From assembly GCF_900465315.1 (NCBI RefSeq), contig NZ_UBIX01000013.1: a DNA stretch of 64,000 bases; one strand, 5' to 3'. A program made the position numbers and the translations under genes. Of the stretch, positions 16,063 to 25,375 are shown one piece after another. The first letter of the stretch is position 1. Each line of letters starts with the position of its first letter. This stretch comes from Asaia bogorensis_B. GTDB taxonomy: Bacteria; Pseudomonadota; Alphaproteobacteria; Acetobacterales; Acetobacteraceae. Under the pieces are notes generated by a model. It was not told where the DNA came from. It saw only the letters and a program-made list of their open reading frames with translations, and did no database searches.

Positions 16063-17202
16063 TCAGGGCAGGGCAATGCGCAACAGCCTGGATCCGACCG
16101 GAATGTAAAGCTCCCCCGCGCCCGTGGTGCTGTGCCCGGCGTCGCCCGGCACCCATTGCGGCATACCGGCCCCGACCAGTTCATGCGATGACAGAAGAAT
16201 ATGCGGATGCCGTGCGGTGTCGAAACTCAGGACACGTCCCTCGCTGATATCGGTCAGATAAAGCGTGGCCTTGTTGTCAATCGTGATCCCGCTGACGGTG
16301 GGCGTGCCACGCCATTGCGTCACCCCTTCCATAAGTTCGGACGGGGTCACGGAAGGATCGTTCAGCAGATCGGCGGAGAGGCGGTAGATTGGCCCGGTAG
16401 GGGCCAACTCGTACAGCCATTGTCCGTTGGATTCGAGTGCCAGATAAGCGAGGTCGCGCGTAAGGGGATGTCCGTCCTTGCCCGGTACGGCGTGTCCATC
16501 GATGGTTAGGGGCACATGTCCGCGAGATGTGGGGTAGCCAGCGAAAAACCGCGTGGCCGCATGACGTTTGAGGTCAAGCACGGTCAGGGCAATGCCGCCT
16601 TCATCAGCCAGATAGGCCATGTCGCCATGAACGGCGAATGCCGTGAAGCGGGATTGGGGCGTGTACCCCTCGGCGGGGATCTCCTGCGTCTGGAGGACCC
16701 GCCCTGATGTCGGGTCAAAACGGATCAGGCGCGGCGCGGTCTTGTCTGCGCCCCCGTCGAGCAACCACAGCGTACCGTCAGTGCCGTAAGCGAGGGCAAC
16801 GGGCGAGAGAGACGTGTTGACGTGAGGCTCAGTGCCGTCATCCGACCATACGATCGTCAGGGGCGAGGCGACGGGCTTCGAAGTCTGATCTGCGCTCAGA
16901 CTCATCAGGCAGTCATTTGCGGACCCGGCGTCTTGTTCCGTAGCATCGCATAGAAGGACGACCCGGTTGTTCTTGAGGGGGAGGGCCTGTTTCCAGCGGC
17001 GTGCCTCGGGCAAATCGATTGTCGCAACCACGCGCGCGCCTTCGGTATCGGCAACCCAGGGGCGCTCGTGAGACGCTCTCGCCGGTGCGGCATGGGCAAG
17101 CAAGGCAAGGCCGGCAACGGCCGAGATCGCTCGGAAACGGAATCTGAGCGGGTGGCGTGGGGGCAGGAGGCGGCTGGGCAGAGAGCGTAAGAAGGCGACC
17201 AT
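16063..17202 (-). CDS. Secreted major royal jelly / Yellow family protein
   Basis: This 379-residue protein has an N-terminal basic region and signal sequence (AVAGLALLAHAAPARA, cleavage probably near residue 43), then a six-bladed propeller-like domain of the major royal jelly protein family. Supporting segments are GTLWLLDGG, AYLADEGGIALTVLDL and ALESNGQWLYELAPTGPIYRL near the middle and GITIDNKATLYLTD in the last third. Bacterial members are thought to act as secreted lactonase-like or ligand-binding propellers, but the function here is unknown. The ATG at 17202 has a perfect AAAAGGAG ribosome site. The gene is divergent from the DUF3147 gene. Confidence 0.8.
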   Translation of the reverse strand: MVAFLRSLPSRLLPPRHPLRFRFRAISAVAGLALLAHAAPARASHERPWVADTEGARVVATIDLPEARRWKQALPLKNNRVVLLCDATEQDAGSANDCLMSLSADQTSKPVASPLTIVWSDDGTEPHVNTSLSPVALAYGTDGTLWLLDGGADKTAPRLIRFDPTSGRVLQTQEIPAEGYTPQSRFTAFAVHGDMAYLADEGGIALTVLDLKRHAATRFFAGYPTSRGHVPLTIDGHAVPGKDGHPLTRDLAYLALESNGQWLYELAPTGPIYRLSADLLNDPSVTPSELMEGVTQWRGTPTVSGITIDNKATLYLTDISEGRVLSFDTARHPHILLSSHELVGAGMPQWVPGDAGHSTTGAGELYIPVGSRLLRIALP

Positions 17203-17349
17203 GTCTCCTTTTAAGGCCAATCGGCCCCCTTGCAAAACCATCTGTTGCAAGAGCAGCATTTTGCCGCCATCGGATTGGCGGATGCTTCAAAGAGCCAGAA
17301 GATATGTTGCGGATTGGGGGGCACCCATCACGCAAGGGAGAAACGGTTC

Positions 17350-17700
17350 GTGCTTGCCCTGTTTGTCAGATCAGCCCTGTCGGGTGTGTTGATTGCCTGC
17401 GCTTCGACTGTAGCCCGCCGCTTTCCCGGTTTTGGTGCGCTGATTGCCTCATTGCCGCTGGTATCCGTGCTGGGCATGATCTGGATGTGGCGTGACAGGC
17501 CCGACGCGGCCAACATGGCCGATCATGCAGAGGCGACGTTCTGGTACGTTTTGCCCTCCTTGCCCATGTTCCTTCTTATCCCGGCGCTGCTTCGGCATGG
17601 GGTCGGGTTCTGGCCGGCACTTGGTGCCGGTTGCCTGCTGACGATCGTACTCTACCTTGCGGTGACATGGATCGGGCCGCGCTTCGGGCTTGTCCTGTAA
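17350..17700 (+). CDS. DUF3147 family membrane protein
   Basis: This 116-residue protein has four hydrophobic helices and matches the DUF3147 family of small inner-membrane proteins with unknown function. The family pattern FPGFGALIASLPLVSVLGMIW followed by HAEATFWYVLPSLPMFL is clear. I chose GTG at 17350, which has AGGGAG upstream and gives the usual family length. The reading frame stays open to 17230, but that part is hydrophilic and unlike the family. It stands alone between a divergent royal-jelly-type gene and the TPR gene. Confidence 0.7.
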   Translation: MLALFVRSALSGVLIACASTVARRFPGFGALIASLPLVSVLGMIWMWRDRPDAANMADHAEATFWYVLPSLPMFLLIPALLRHGVGFWPALGAGCLLTIVLYLAVTWIGPRFGLVL

Positions 17701-17753
17701 TCGCGCGTTGAACCGGGCGCTTCGCGCGGTTGTAACACGCACTCAGACGTTTC

Positions 17754-19589
17754 ATGATCAGCATCATGTCAGATACGCGCTCAAGGGCTCACGCCTCACG
17801 GATTGATACGGGTCTTGCCCTTCTCGCAGGCGGGGAAACCGTGCAGGCGGAGGCCATCTTTCGGGAAATACTCGCGGTCGATGTCGAGTGTGCGGGGGCG
17901 TGGCATGGGCTGGCCTGCGTGGCGCGTGCCCTGGGGCAGCCCCGCGTGGCCATTGCTTCAGCCGCGCAGGCCCTTCAGTTGGAAAAGAATGACCGCGAGA
18001 AATCGCGCTTTCACATCACGCTTGCTGCGGTGCTGGATGAGGCCGGACATCTGCGAGAAGCGGTCTCGGCCTGTCGCGTGGCCCTTCTGCTTGAGCCGCG
18101 CGATTTCAGGGGCAAGGCGCTTCTCGCCGAACTACTATATCGCAGCGGGCAGGGTGACGAGGCTGAACGCGAGTTTCGTGAGGCACTCGCCCTTGCTGCC
18201 GACCCGGCTTCGTTGCTCGCTCGCCGCGGCGCCTTCCTGATGGAGCAGCGCGACTTCGTGACGGCATCCGAGACGTTCAAGGCGCTGATCGCCCGGTTGT
18301 CCGTCGGTGCTGGCTACGACAGCAATGCAGGCCATGCCAGAGACGCTGACAATACTCTGCGGCAGGCACAGGCGGCAGCCTATGCCAATCTTGGCGCAGC
18401 GTGTTTCGAGGCAGGTGCCATGAGCGAGGCTCTTACCGCCCTGCAAACAGCGTTATCGCTCGATGTGCCAAGCGCGCAGACGCTCAATAATCTGGGCCTC
18501 GTCTATCATGCGCTCGGTGCTTTCGCTCAGGCTGAGAGCCTGTTTACTCAAGCGCTCTCCCTTGCCCCTGACGATGCAGGCATCAAGGGGAACCATGCGA
18601 CACTACTTGCCGAGACCGGCAGGGAGCATGAAGCCGAGCAGGCTTTCTGCGCCGTGCCGCAGCCGCCCCCAATTGGCACTGCTATCAACGATGCTGCGGG
18701 GGCGCTGGCCTTTCATCGTGCACGGTTCAATCTGGGCGTACTTCAGTTGGCCCGGGGCGATTACGTGCAGGGCTGGGCCAATTTCGAGCACAGGCTCGCT
18801 CTCACACCGCTACCGTCAGACCTGCCGCGCTGGTCGGGTGAGGAAACCGCTCAACGCGTTTGCATTCAGGCCGAGCAGGGATTGGGGGACGCGTTGCAGT
18901 TCCTGCGCTTTGTGCCCTGCGCGGCTGAGCGGGCGCCGCTCCTTCTGTCCATACCGGCGCCGCTTCAGGGGCTACTTCGCGCCATGCCATCCCTGACGCC
19001 GCTTCTTCGTTCAGGTCGTGTCGTTCTTGATGGCGAGGCAACGCTCTTTAGCCCGATGCTGAGCCTTCCTTACGTGCTGGGTGTAGAGCACATCGACACA
19101 AAGCCGATCCTTGATCTCGGGGTTGTGCCTGAGCCAGGCCGCGTGGGTATTTTTCATGCAGGAAGTCCGACCTATCGCTTCAATGCGCGTCGTTCACTGC
19201 CTGTCTCGATGCTCGCGCCGCTGGTCGCTGTGCCCGGTTATGAGTTTGTCAGCTTTCAGGCTGAAGGAGAGCGTGCGGCGGCCCCGTCATTTGGCATGGT
19301 GCAGGGCGTTGGTCCGACCCTGCTCGACACAGCAAGGGAAATGGCCCGATGCGAGCTGATTATCGGCGTGGATAGCCTGCTGGCCCATGTGGCGGGATCG
19401 GCGGGCATGGAGCTCTGGCTTCTCGATCGCGTTGGGGGAGACTGGCGCTGGCAGGGGCCTGACTGGTACGCGAGGACGCGGGTGTTCCGCCCTGTCGATC
19501 ACGCGCCGCCTGCGGAGGCGTGGCCTGTGGTGGTGACACGCGTCGCTCAGGCTTTGCGTGACAGGGGAAGCGAGAAACAGGCGCTCTGA
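17754..19589 (+). CDS. TPR protein with C-terminal glycosyltransferase-like domain
   Basis: This 611-residue protein starts with about eight to ten tetratricopeptide repeats (for example GAWHGLACVARALGQPRVAI, and TLNNLGLVYHALGAFAQAE near residue 240). It ends with a domain related to family 9 glycosyltransferases (GLGDALQFLRFVP and the nucleotide-sugar-site-like GVDSLLAHVAGSAGMELWLLD). Proteins of this design are common in acetic acid bacteria and are usually placed near surface polysaccharide genes, but none is nearby. There is no signal peptide. Activity is not proven. Starts at 17754 or 17766 are both possible. Confidence 0.75.
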   Translation: MISIMSDTRSRAHASRIDTGLALLAGGETVQAEAIFREILAVDVECAGAWHGLACVARALGQPRVAIASAAQALQLEKNDREKSRFHITLAAVLDEAGHLREAVSACRVALLLEPRDFRGKALLAELLYRSGQGDEAEREFREALALAADPASLLARRGAFLMEQRDFVTASETFKALIARLSVGAGYDSNAGHARDADNTLRQAQAAAYANLGAACFEAGAMSEALTALQTALSLDVPSAQTLNNLGLVYHALGAFAQAESLFTQALSLAPDDAGIKGNHATLLAETGREHEAEQAFCAVPQPPPIGTAINDAAGALAFHRARFNLGVLQLARGDYVQGWANFEHRLALTPLPSDLPRWSGEETAQRVCIQAEQGLGDALQFLRFVPCAAERAPLLLSIPAPLQGLLRAMPSLTPLLRSGRVVLDGEATLFSPMLSLPYVLGVEHIDTKPILDLGVVPEPGRVGIFHAGSPTYRFNARRSLPVSMLAPLVAVPGYEFVSFQAEGERAAAPSFGMVQGVGPTLLDTAREMARCELIIGVDSLLAHVAGSAGMELWLLDRVGGDWRWQGPDWYARTRVFRPVDHAPPAEAWPVVVTRVAQALRDRGSEKQAL

Positions 19590-19631
19590 ACGTCGGCGCG
19601 CCTGATCGTTAGCCCCGAGGCGCGCTATCGC

Positions 19632-22439
19632 TCAGGCCGCGACGGGCTTGAGCGGTCGGGTGGTATCATCCTGATTCATGGTTGCCAGCAGGGCAGTACG
19701 GATTTCAGCCATACGGGGTTCGGAGGTGACCTTTGTCCCCACCAGATCGCGCACATAGAAAACGTCGACCGCCCGCATGCCATAGGTCGTGATATGCGCT
19801 GAGGAAATCTGCAGTGACTGCTCACTGATGGTACGGGTGATATCGTAAAGCAGTCCGGGGCGGTCGCGCCCGTTGATTTCGATGATCGTGTGACGCTCCG
19901 ACGCGCGGTTGTCGATCACGACACGTGCCGGAACATGGATGGCTCTCATGCGGCGTGTCGCGCGTTGATCGGCAAGGCGGTCGAGTTCAGCACCGATGGC
20001 GAGGCGGCTCGAAAGAGCCTGCTCGATCAGACTGTTCAGGCGCGCCAGTTGCAGCGGCGTGTCAAAGGCGCGTCCGTTGCTGTCCTGCACCCAGAACGTA
20101 TCAAGCGCCATGCCATCGCTGAGCGTATGAATGCGGGCATCAACAATCGAGGCACCGGCAACAGCGAGTCCACCGGCGATTTGTGAAAACAGCCCCGAGT
20201 GGTCTGCGCTGAAAATGGTGATTTCGGTCACGTCTCGCTGAGGGATCGGGGTCGCTTCGATTGTCAGCGGTGCCGAATGGACTTCGGAATCCAGAACCAG
20301 TCGCGCGTGGCGGATATGGGTATCGGCGTCAAAGCCCAGCCAGTACCCGGCATAGCCCAGTGTCAGGAAGTGCTCGGCCTGATCGGCGGCGACACCCTGC
20401 TGGAGAAGGCCGTCACGCACCAGTTCCTTCGCATGGCTCACACGCTCGTCGCGTTCTGTGGCTGCCAGGCCACCTTCGAGAACCTCGGCAACGCGGCTGT
20501 AGAGCTCGCGCAGCAGAGTCGCTTTCCAGGCATTCCACACATTCGGACTCACGGCACGCATGTCGGCAATGGTGAGCAAGAGCAGCAGGCGGAGGCGCTC
20601 GGGAGACTGGATGATGTCCGCGAGGTCGAGAATGGTGCGCGGGTCGTCAATATCGCGACGGAAAGCGGTCTGGCTCAGAAGCAGGTGATGCAGGATGAGC
20701 CATGAGACCGTCTCGGTCTCTTCGGCATCCAGTCCGAGCTGCGGACAGACATGCTGTGCCACCTCTGCGCCGAGAACCGAGTGATCGCCCCCGCGTCCTT
20801 TGGCAACGTCATGCAAAAGCGTGGCCACATACATGGCGCGACGCGACTGCATGTCGCGAGCCAGATCATAAACGAGCGGAATTTCATCCGCCATGGCCCC
20901 GGCCTCGATCCAGCCAAGCATACGCACGGCCTCGATGTTATGCTCATCGACCGTATAGATATGATAGGTATCGAACTGCATCTGCCCGACGATACGCGAC
21001 CAGTCAGGCAGCAACGCGCCAAGAAATCCCGTATCGTTGAGAATGGTAAGCCAGTCTGCGCCGCTGGGGCGGGCATGTTCCCTGTTCATCTCTGTCGGGC
21101 GCATGAGAAGCGACAGAAACACCCGCATGGTCATCGGGTCGTCACGCAGCGAGGCGATCCGGCGCTCATTGCGTATGAGTTGCTGGATGGCGGTCGGATG
21201 CAGTTCCAGATTGTCCTGGAATGCCGCATCGAGCATTCGGACCATCAGGCGCGGATCGTTCTCGAAGCACTGCGCATCTGCGGGCGCGATCTGGTCATTG
21301 ATCAGCCGGAAATGCGTGGCTTCCGCGGGTGTCAGGATCGTTCCCTGATAGGGAGCCTCGCGAACAGGGCCTTGCAGGCGTTCCATGATGCTTGGTTCGA
21401 GGATACGTGTCAGGCGCATGACCTCACGCGTGGTGAGGAAATAGTGGCGCATGAAGCGCTCGACGCCCTGTTGTCGTCCATGACCGGCATAGCCCATACG
21501 GCCGCCAATTACAGGCTGAACGTCAAACGCCAGACGCTCGTCAGCCCTTCCGGCAATGTAATGAAGATGCAGCCTGATGGTCCAGAGGAAATTCCAGGCG
21601 CGTCGTGCGCGATTGGCTTCCTGCTCGGTGAGGAGCCCCAGTGTCGTGAAAACGGGTTCGTGCGGGCGGTGAGGATGGGCGGGATTGATGTTGCTGCTGT
21701 CCTGAAAGACCCGCGTCATCCAGTTCAGGGTCTGGAGGTCACGCAGGCCGCCGCGTCCCTCCTTGATGTTCGGCTCAACCATATAGGGGTTGTCGCCGAA
21801 GCGTTTGTGACGTTTCTCGCGCTCGTCGATTTTGTCATGGATAAAAGACAGGGCGTTTGCTTCGCTTCGGCTGAAACGCGCACCGAGCTCGATGAACAGC
21901 CGCTCCGCCCCGGTGATCCGTCGCGCATCCAGAAGGGTGGTGCGTATGGTCAGATCTTCAGCCGCCGCTTGCAGGCAGCCTTCAATGGAGCGCGTGGCAT
22001 GACCCACACGGACGCCCAGATCCCACAGGAAATACAGTATGTATTCGATCTGCGCTGTCGTTTCGGGCGCAGGGATCTCGTCGGTGAGGAAAAGCAGATC
22101 GATGTCACTATAGGGGGCCAGAAGGCCACTGCCATAGCCACCCGTAGCACAGAGGCTGAGCCCGTCTGCCGGGGCCTTGGCCGCCGCGCGGGACAGGTCG
22201 AAAAGGCTCGCGATGGCTCCATCCATCAGCTGCGCCAGGGTTGACGCGGCAGCAATGCCCTTGAGCTGGCGCCCCTCGAAAAGCCTGCGGATCTCGCCGT
22301 GATGACGACCGATATGACGGCGAAAGAGGCTGACGGCATCCTCGCGTGAAACAGAGCCATCTGGCTGACGCACACGGTCAAGGGCCGTGGTCAGGGCTGA
22401 CTGCATGTCGGTTTCAAGGAGGGAGATGGGTTCGCGCAT
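19632..22439 (-). CDS. glnD: PII uridylyltransferase / uridylyl-removing enzyme
   Basis: This 935-residue enzyme modifies PII proteins with UMP when nitrogen is scarce and removes it when glutamine is abundant. The nucleotidyltransferase domain is near residues 95-120 with GGYGSGLLAPYSDIDLLFL. The HD hydrolase domain has ATLLHDVAKGRGGDHS. Two C-terminal ACT domains follow (FSADHSGLFSQIAGGLA and NGRDRPGLLYDITRTI), which bind glutamine. All domains are intact and the length is normal. The start is the ATG at 22437-22439. It lies 48 bp downstream of mutS on the same strand. Confidence 0.96.
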   Translation of the reverse strand: MREPISLLETDMQSALTTALDRVRQPDGSVSREDAVSLFRRHIGRHHGEIRRLFEGRQLKGIAAASTLAQLMDGAIASLFDLSRAAAKAPADGLSLCATGGYGSGLLAPYSDIDLLFLTDEIPAPETTAQIEYILYFLWDLGVRVGHATRSIEGCLQAAAEDLTIRTTLLDARRITGAERLFIELGARFSRSEANALSFIHDKIDEREKRHKRFGDNPYMVEPNIKEGRGGLRDLQTLNWMTRVFQDSSNINPAHPHRPHEPVFTTLGLLTEQEANRARRAWNFLWTIRLHLHYIAGRADERLAFDVQPVIGGRMGYAGHGRQQGVERFMRHYFLTTREVMRLTRILEPSIMERLQGPVREAPYQGTILTPAEATHFRLINDQIAPADAQCFENDPRLMVRMLDAAFQDNLELHPTAIQQLIRNERRIASLRDDPMTMRVFLSLLMRPTEMNREHARPSGADWLTILNDTGFLGALLPDWSRIVGQMQFDTYHIYTVDEHNIEAVRMLGWIEAGAMADEIPLVYDLARDMQSRRAMYVATLLHDVAKGRGGDHSVLGAEVAQHVCPQLGLDAEETETVSWLILHHLLLSQTAFRRDIDDPRTILDLADIIQSPERLRLLLLLTIADMRAVSPNVWNAWKATLLRELYSRVAEVLEGGLAATERDERVSHAKELVRDGLLQQGVAADQAEHFLTLGYAGYWLGFDADTHIRHARLVLDSEVHSAPLTIEATPIPQRDVTEITIFSADHSGLFSQIAGGLAVAGASIVDARIHTLSDGMALDTFWVQDSNGRAFDTPLQLARLNSLIEQALSSRLAIGAELDRLADQRATRRMRAIHVPARVVIDNRASERHTIIEINGRDRPGLLYDITRTISEQSLQISSAHITTYGMRAVDVFYVRDLVGTKVTSEPRMAEIRTALLATMNQDDTTRPLKPVAA

Positions 22440-22487
22440 TAAGATCCGTCGGTCAGGAGCGTTAAGGAATACCTGAATTTGCTATCT

Positions 22488-25133
22488 TCAGGTCAAATCG
22501 TTCTTTGTTTCAAGCGCAAGTTTGCGTAGCGCGTAGAGGGCCTCCAGAGCGTCGCGCGGCGAGAGGCGATCTGGGTCGATCGCTTCCAGCGCTTCACGCA
22601 GGTGATCTTTCGCCACAGGGGGAGGTGGGGCGGCCTCAAATAGTGGGAGTTGCGGCCCACTGCGCCCCTGATCGCGCTCAAGGGCTGCCAGCAGGCGCGT
22701 GGCACGCTGCACGACCGGTAGCGGAACGCCGGCCAGCTGGGCCACGTGCACCCCCCAGCTCTTGCGCGCCGAGCCCTTGCGCACCTCATGCTGGAAAATT
22801 ACCTCGCCCTGCCATTCGCGCACCGCCATGGTGAAAGGTGTCAGCCGGGGCATCGAATCGGACAGGCTGCACAGCTCATGAAAATGCGTGGCGAAGATGG
22901 TGCGTGAGCCAAGCTGCGAGTGAAGCGCCTCAAGCGTGGCCCAGGCGATGGCAAGTCCGTCGAGCGTGGAGGTGCCACGGCCGATCTCGTCCACCACCAC
23001 AAGTGAGCGCGGCCCGGCCTGACGCAGGATGGCGGCTGTCTCGGTCATCTCAACCATGAAGGTCGAGCGTCCGCGCGCGAGGTCATCAGCAGCACCCACG
23101 CGGGAGAACAGGCGATCGACGATGCCGATACGGGCTTTCTCCGCCGGAACGGGCAGACCGGCCTGGGCGAGGATAACAGCGAGGGCCGTCTGGCGCAGGA
23201 AAGTCGATTTGCCGGCCATGTTGGGGCCGGTCAGCAGCATCACGCGCTGGTCGGGTGGCAGGTGGCAGTCATTGGGGATGAAACGCGTGGCGCGGTCCAG
23301 GGCCGCCTCAACCACAGGGTGACGGCAGGCCTTGAGCGCAAAGCTCTGATCCTGCGTCATTTCGGGACTGCACCAGGTGCCACCCTGCGCCAGGCGCGCA
23401 CTGCCAGTCAGCACATCGGCCAGTGCAAAAAGTTCCGCCAGTTCCGGCAGGGCAGGATGGGAGACAGTCTCGGCAACCAGCGCGCCGAACAGACGACGCT
23501 CCAGCGCACCGGCGCGGTCGGCAGCCTCCAGAATAGCCCGGTCGAGGTCGAGCAGTTCCTCGGTGGTGAACCGCACCAGATTGGCAGTGCCCTGCCTGAA
23601 GGAAAGCTCGGGGCAATCCCGGAGCCTAGCCCCATGCAGCGCCGAGGTCTCGATGATGTAACCCAGTTGCGCGTGATGTTTTATCTTGAGCGTGGCAACG
23701 CCGAATTTCTCGGCATAGCTTTGCTGAAGCGCTGCAAGGGTACGTTTGCTGTCGTCACGCAGGCCTCGGTAACGATCGAGATCGGCATCGTAGCCGGTGG
23801 CGATAACCCCGCCATCCTCAATACGGGCGGGCAAGGAGTCCGATAGGGCTTTTTCCAGCGTTTCCAGCAGGGCATCGGCACGGCCGTACAGCCCGGCGAA
23901 AAGCGTCCGGATGAGCGAAGGCGTTGCATCATCGCAAACCGGCTCGAGCAATGCCACGAGCGCATCAGCCGCTTGCAGCAAATCACGTGTGGCAGCCAGA
24001 TCGCGCGGCAGGCCGCGCCCCGTCGAGAGGCGGCCCAGGGCGCGGGCAAGGTCGGGACTGCGCCGCAGGATAGGCGTTATCGCCTCCATCAGCCCCGGCT
24101 GGGCACCAATCCAGCGCCAGCCTTCCTGGCGGCTCTGGATGAGCGTCAGATCGGTAGAGGGGGCTGCAATCCACTGGGCGAGCAGACGTTGCCCGGCTGC
24201 GCTCACACAGCGATCCACTGCAGCAAAGAGCGTATGTGTGGTCGTGCCGTCTCTGGCCTGCACGAGATCGAGGCTGGCGCGGGTTGCAGGATCGAGGCCC
24301 AGCGTTTCGGAATCATCCCGTCTGAGGGGGCGGGCGATACGGGGCATCGCACCGGCCTGACTGCGACGCACATAATCGAGCACCAGAGCGCCTGCACGGA
24401 CCTCCTCGTCGGTGAAGTCGCCCAGAATGTTGATTTGAGGGACTTCAAAAATCTGCGCCATGCGCGTCTGTGCTGAGTCGATGCCGGGCGGGACCATGTT
24501 GGGTGCGACGCGCAGCGCGAAGGGCTCCGGGACAAGCGCCGGCTCAGCAAGGATTTCCGAGGGGTCGAGGCGGGCGAGCAACTCCTCGATCTGGTTACGC
24601 GGCAGCGTCGTGGTTTCAAACGATCCGGTCGAGATATCGATCCACGCCGCGCCGCACGCATCGCTGGCGCGTGGTTTGCGAGCGGGGGCGGAAAGGGCGA
24701 AGAGAAGGTTGGGGCGCCCGGCTTCGAGCAATTCGTCTTCGGTCAGCGTCCCTGCCGTGACAAGACGTACGATAGCCCGCGAAAGAGGGCCTTTCTGGGG
24801 GGGATCACCAGCCTTTCGTGCCGCTTCGGTCTGCTCCGCCACAGCCACACGAAAGCCGCGACGAATCAGGCGGGCGAGATAGGCCGGGGCGGCCGCAACC
24901 GGGACGCCACACATGGGGATCGGCTCTCCGTTATGCTTGCCCCGTGTGGTCAGGCTGATATCGAGCGCCATCGACGCCGTTTCGGCATCGGCGAAAAAAA
25001 GCTCGTAGAAATCGCCCATACGGAAAAACAGCAGCGCATCGGGTTCCTGCGCCTTGAGTGAAAACCACTGCGCCATGGCAGGTGTTGCCCCCTCGGCACA
25101 GGGGATTGCACCCGTAATCGCGGGGGTCGTCAT
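22488..25133 (-). CDS. mutS: DNA mismatch repair ATPase MutS
   Basis: This 881-residue MutS recognises base mismatches and small loops. The mismatch-binding N-terminus has the Phe-x-Glu type motif in RMGDFYELFF. The ATPase domain shows Walker A TGPNMAGKSTFLRQ, signature GRSTFMVEMTE and Walker B LVVVDEIGRGTSTLDG, and the motif FATHFHEL. The ATG at 25133 fits the family; an upstream TTG would add 13 unconserved residues. It sits with glnD downstream. No mutL is in the window. Confidence 0.96.
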   Translation of the reverse strand: MTTPAITGAIPCAEGATPAMAQWFSLKAQEPDALLFFRMGDFYELFFADAETASMALDISLTTRGKHNGEPIPMCGVPVAAAPAYLARLIRRGFRVAVAEQTEAARKAGDPPQKGPLSRAIVRLVTAGTLTEDELLEAGRPNLLFALSAPARKPRASDACGAAWIDISTGSFETTTLPRNQIEELLARLDPSEILAEPALVPEPFALRVAPNMVPPGIDSAQTRMAQIFEVPQINILGDFTDEEVRAGALVLDYVRRSQAGAMPRIARPLRRDDSETLGLDPATRASLDLVQARDGTTTHTLFAAVDRCVSAAGQRLLAQWIAAPSTDLTLIQSRQEGWRWIGAQPGLMEAITPILRRSPDLARALGRLSTGRGLPRDLAATRDLLQAADALVALLEPVCDDATPSLIRTLFAGLYGRADALLETLEKALSDSLPARIEDGGVIATGYDADLDRYRGLRDDSKRTLAALQQSYAEKFGVATLKIKHHAQLGYIIETSALHGARLRDCPELSFRQGTANLVRFTTEELLDLDRAILEAADRAGALERRLFGALVAETVSHPALPELAELFALADVLTGSARLAQGGTWCSPEMTQDQSFALKACRHPVVEAALDRATRFIPNDCHLPPDQRVMLLTGPNMAGKSTFLRQTALAVILAQAGLPVPAEKARIGIVDRLFSRVGAADDLARGRSTFMVEMTETAAILRQAGPRSLVVVDEIGRGTSTLDGLAIAWATLEALHSQLGSRTIFATHFHELCSLSDSMPRLTPFTMAVREWQGEVIFQHEVRKGSARKSWGVHVAQLAGVPLPVVQRATRLLAALERDQGRSGPQLPLFEAAPPPPVAKDHLREALEAIDPDRLSPRDALEALYALRKLALETKNDLT

Positions 25134-25375
25134 GCTGGATATCGGATCTGTATGTCGCGCCACATGACACAAATCCTAACGTTACAGCGCGGTCCTGTGA
25201 ACTCTCTGTTAAGGGACCGGACGCAATCGCTTTAGAGCCATGATTATTTTGCAACGCTTGACTGTGCGGTCAGGAAGCCAGCGACCTATAGCCGTGCAAA
25301 TCATGCAGGCGCGGAGAGACGCAATGCGTGGGGCGCCATCACGCCCCAACCTGAATTCAAGGCCCTGGTATTGTC

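Noticed and set aside
20751..22244. A 497-codon plus-strand frame opposite glnD
   Set aside because: It lies entirely within glnD, whose motifs are intact, and has no recognised domain.
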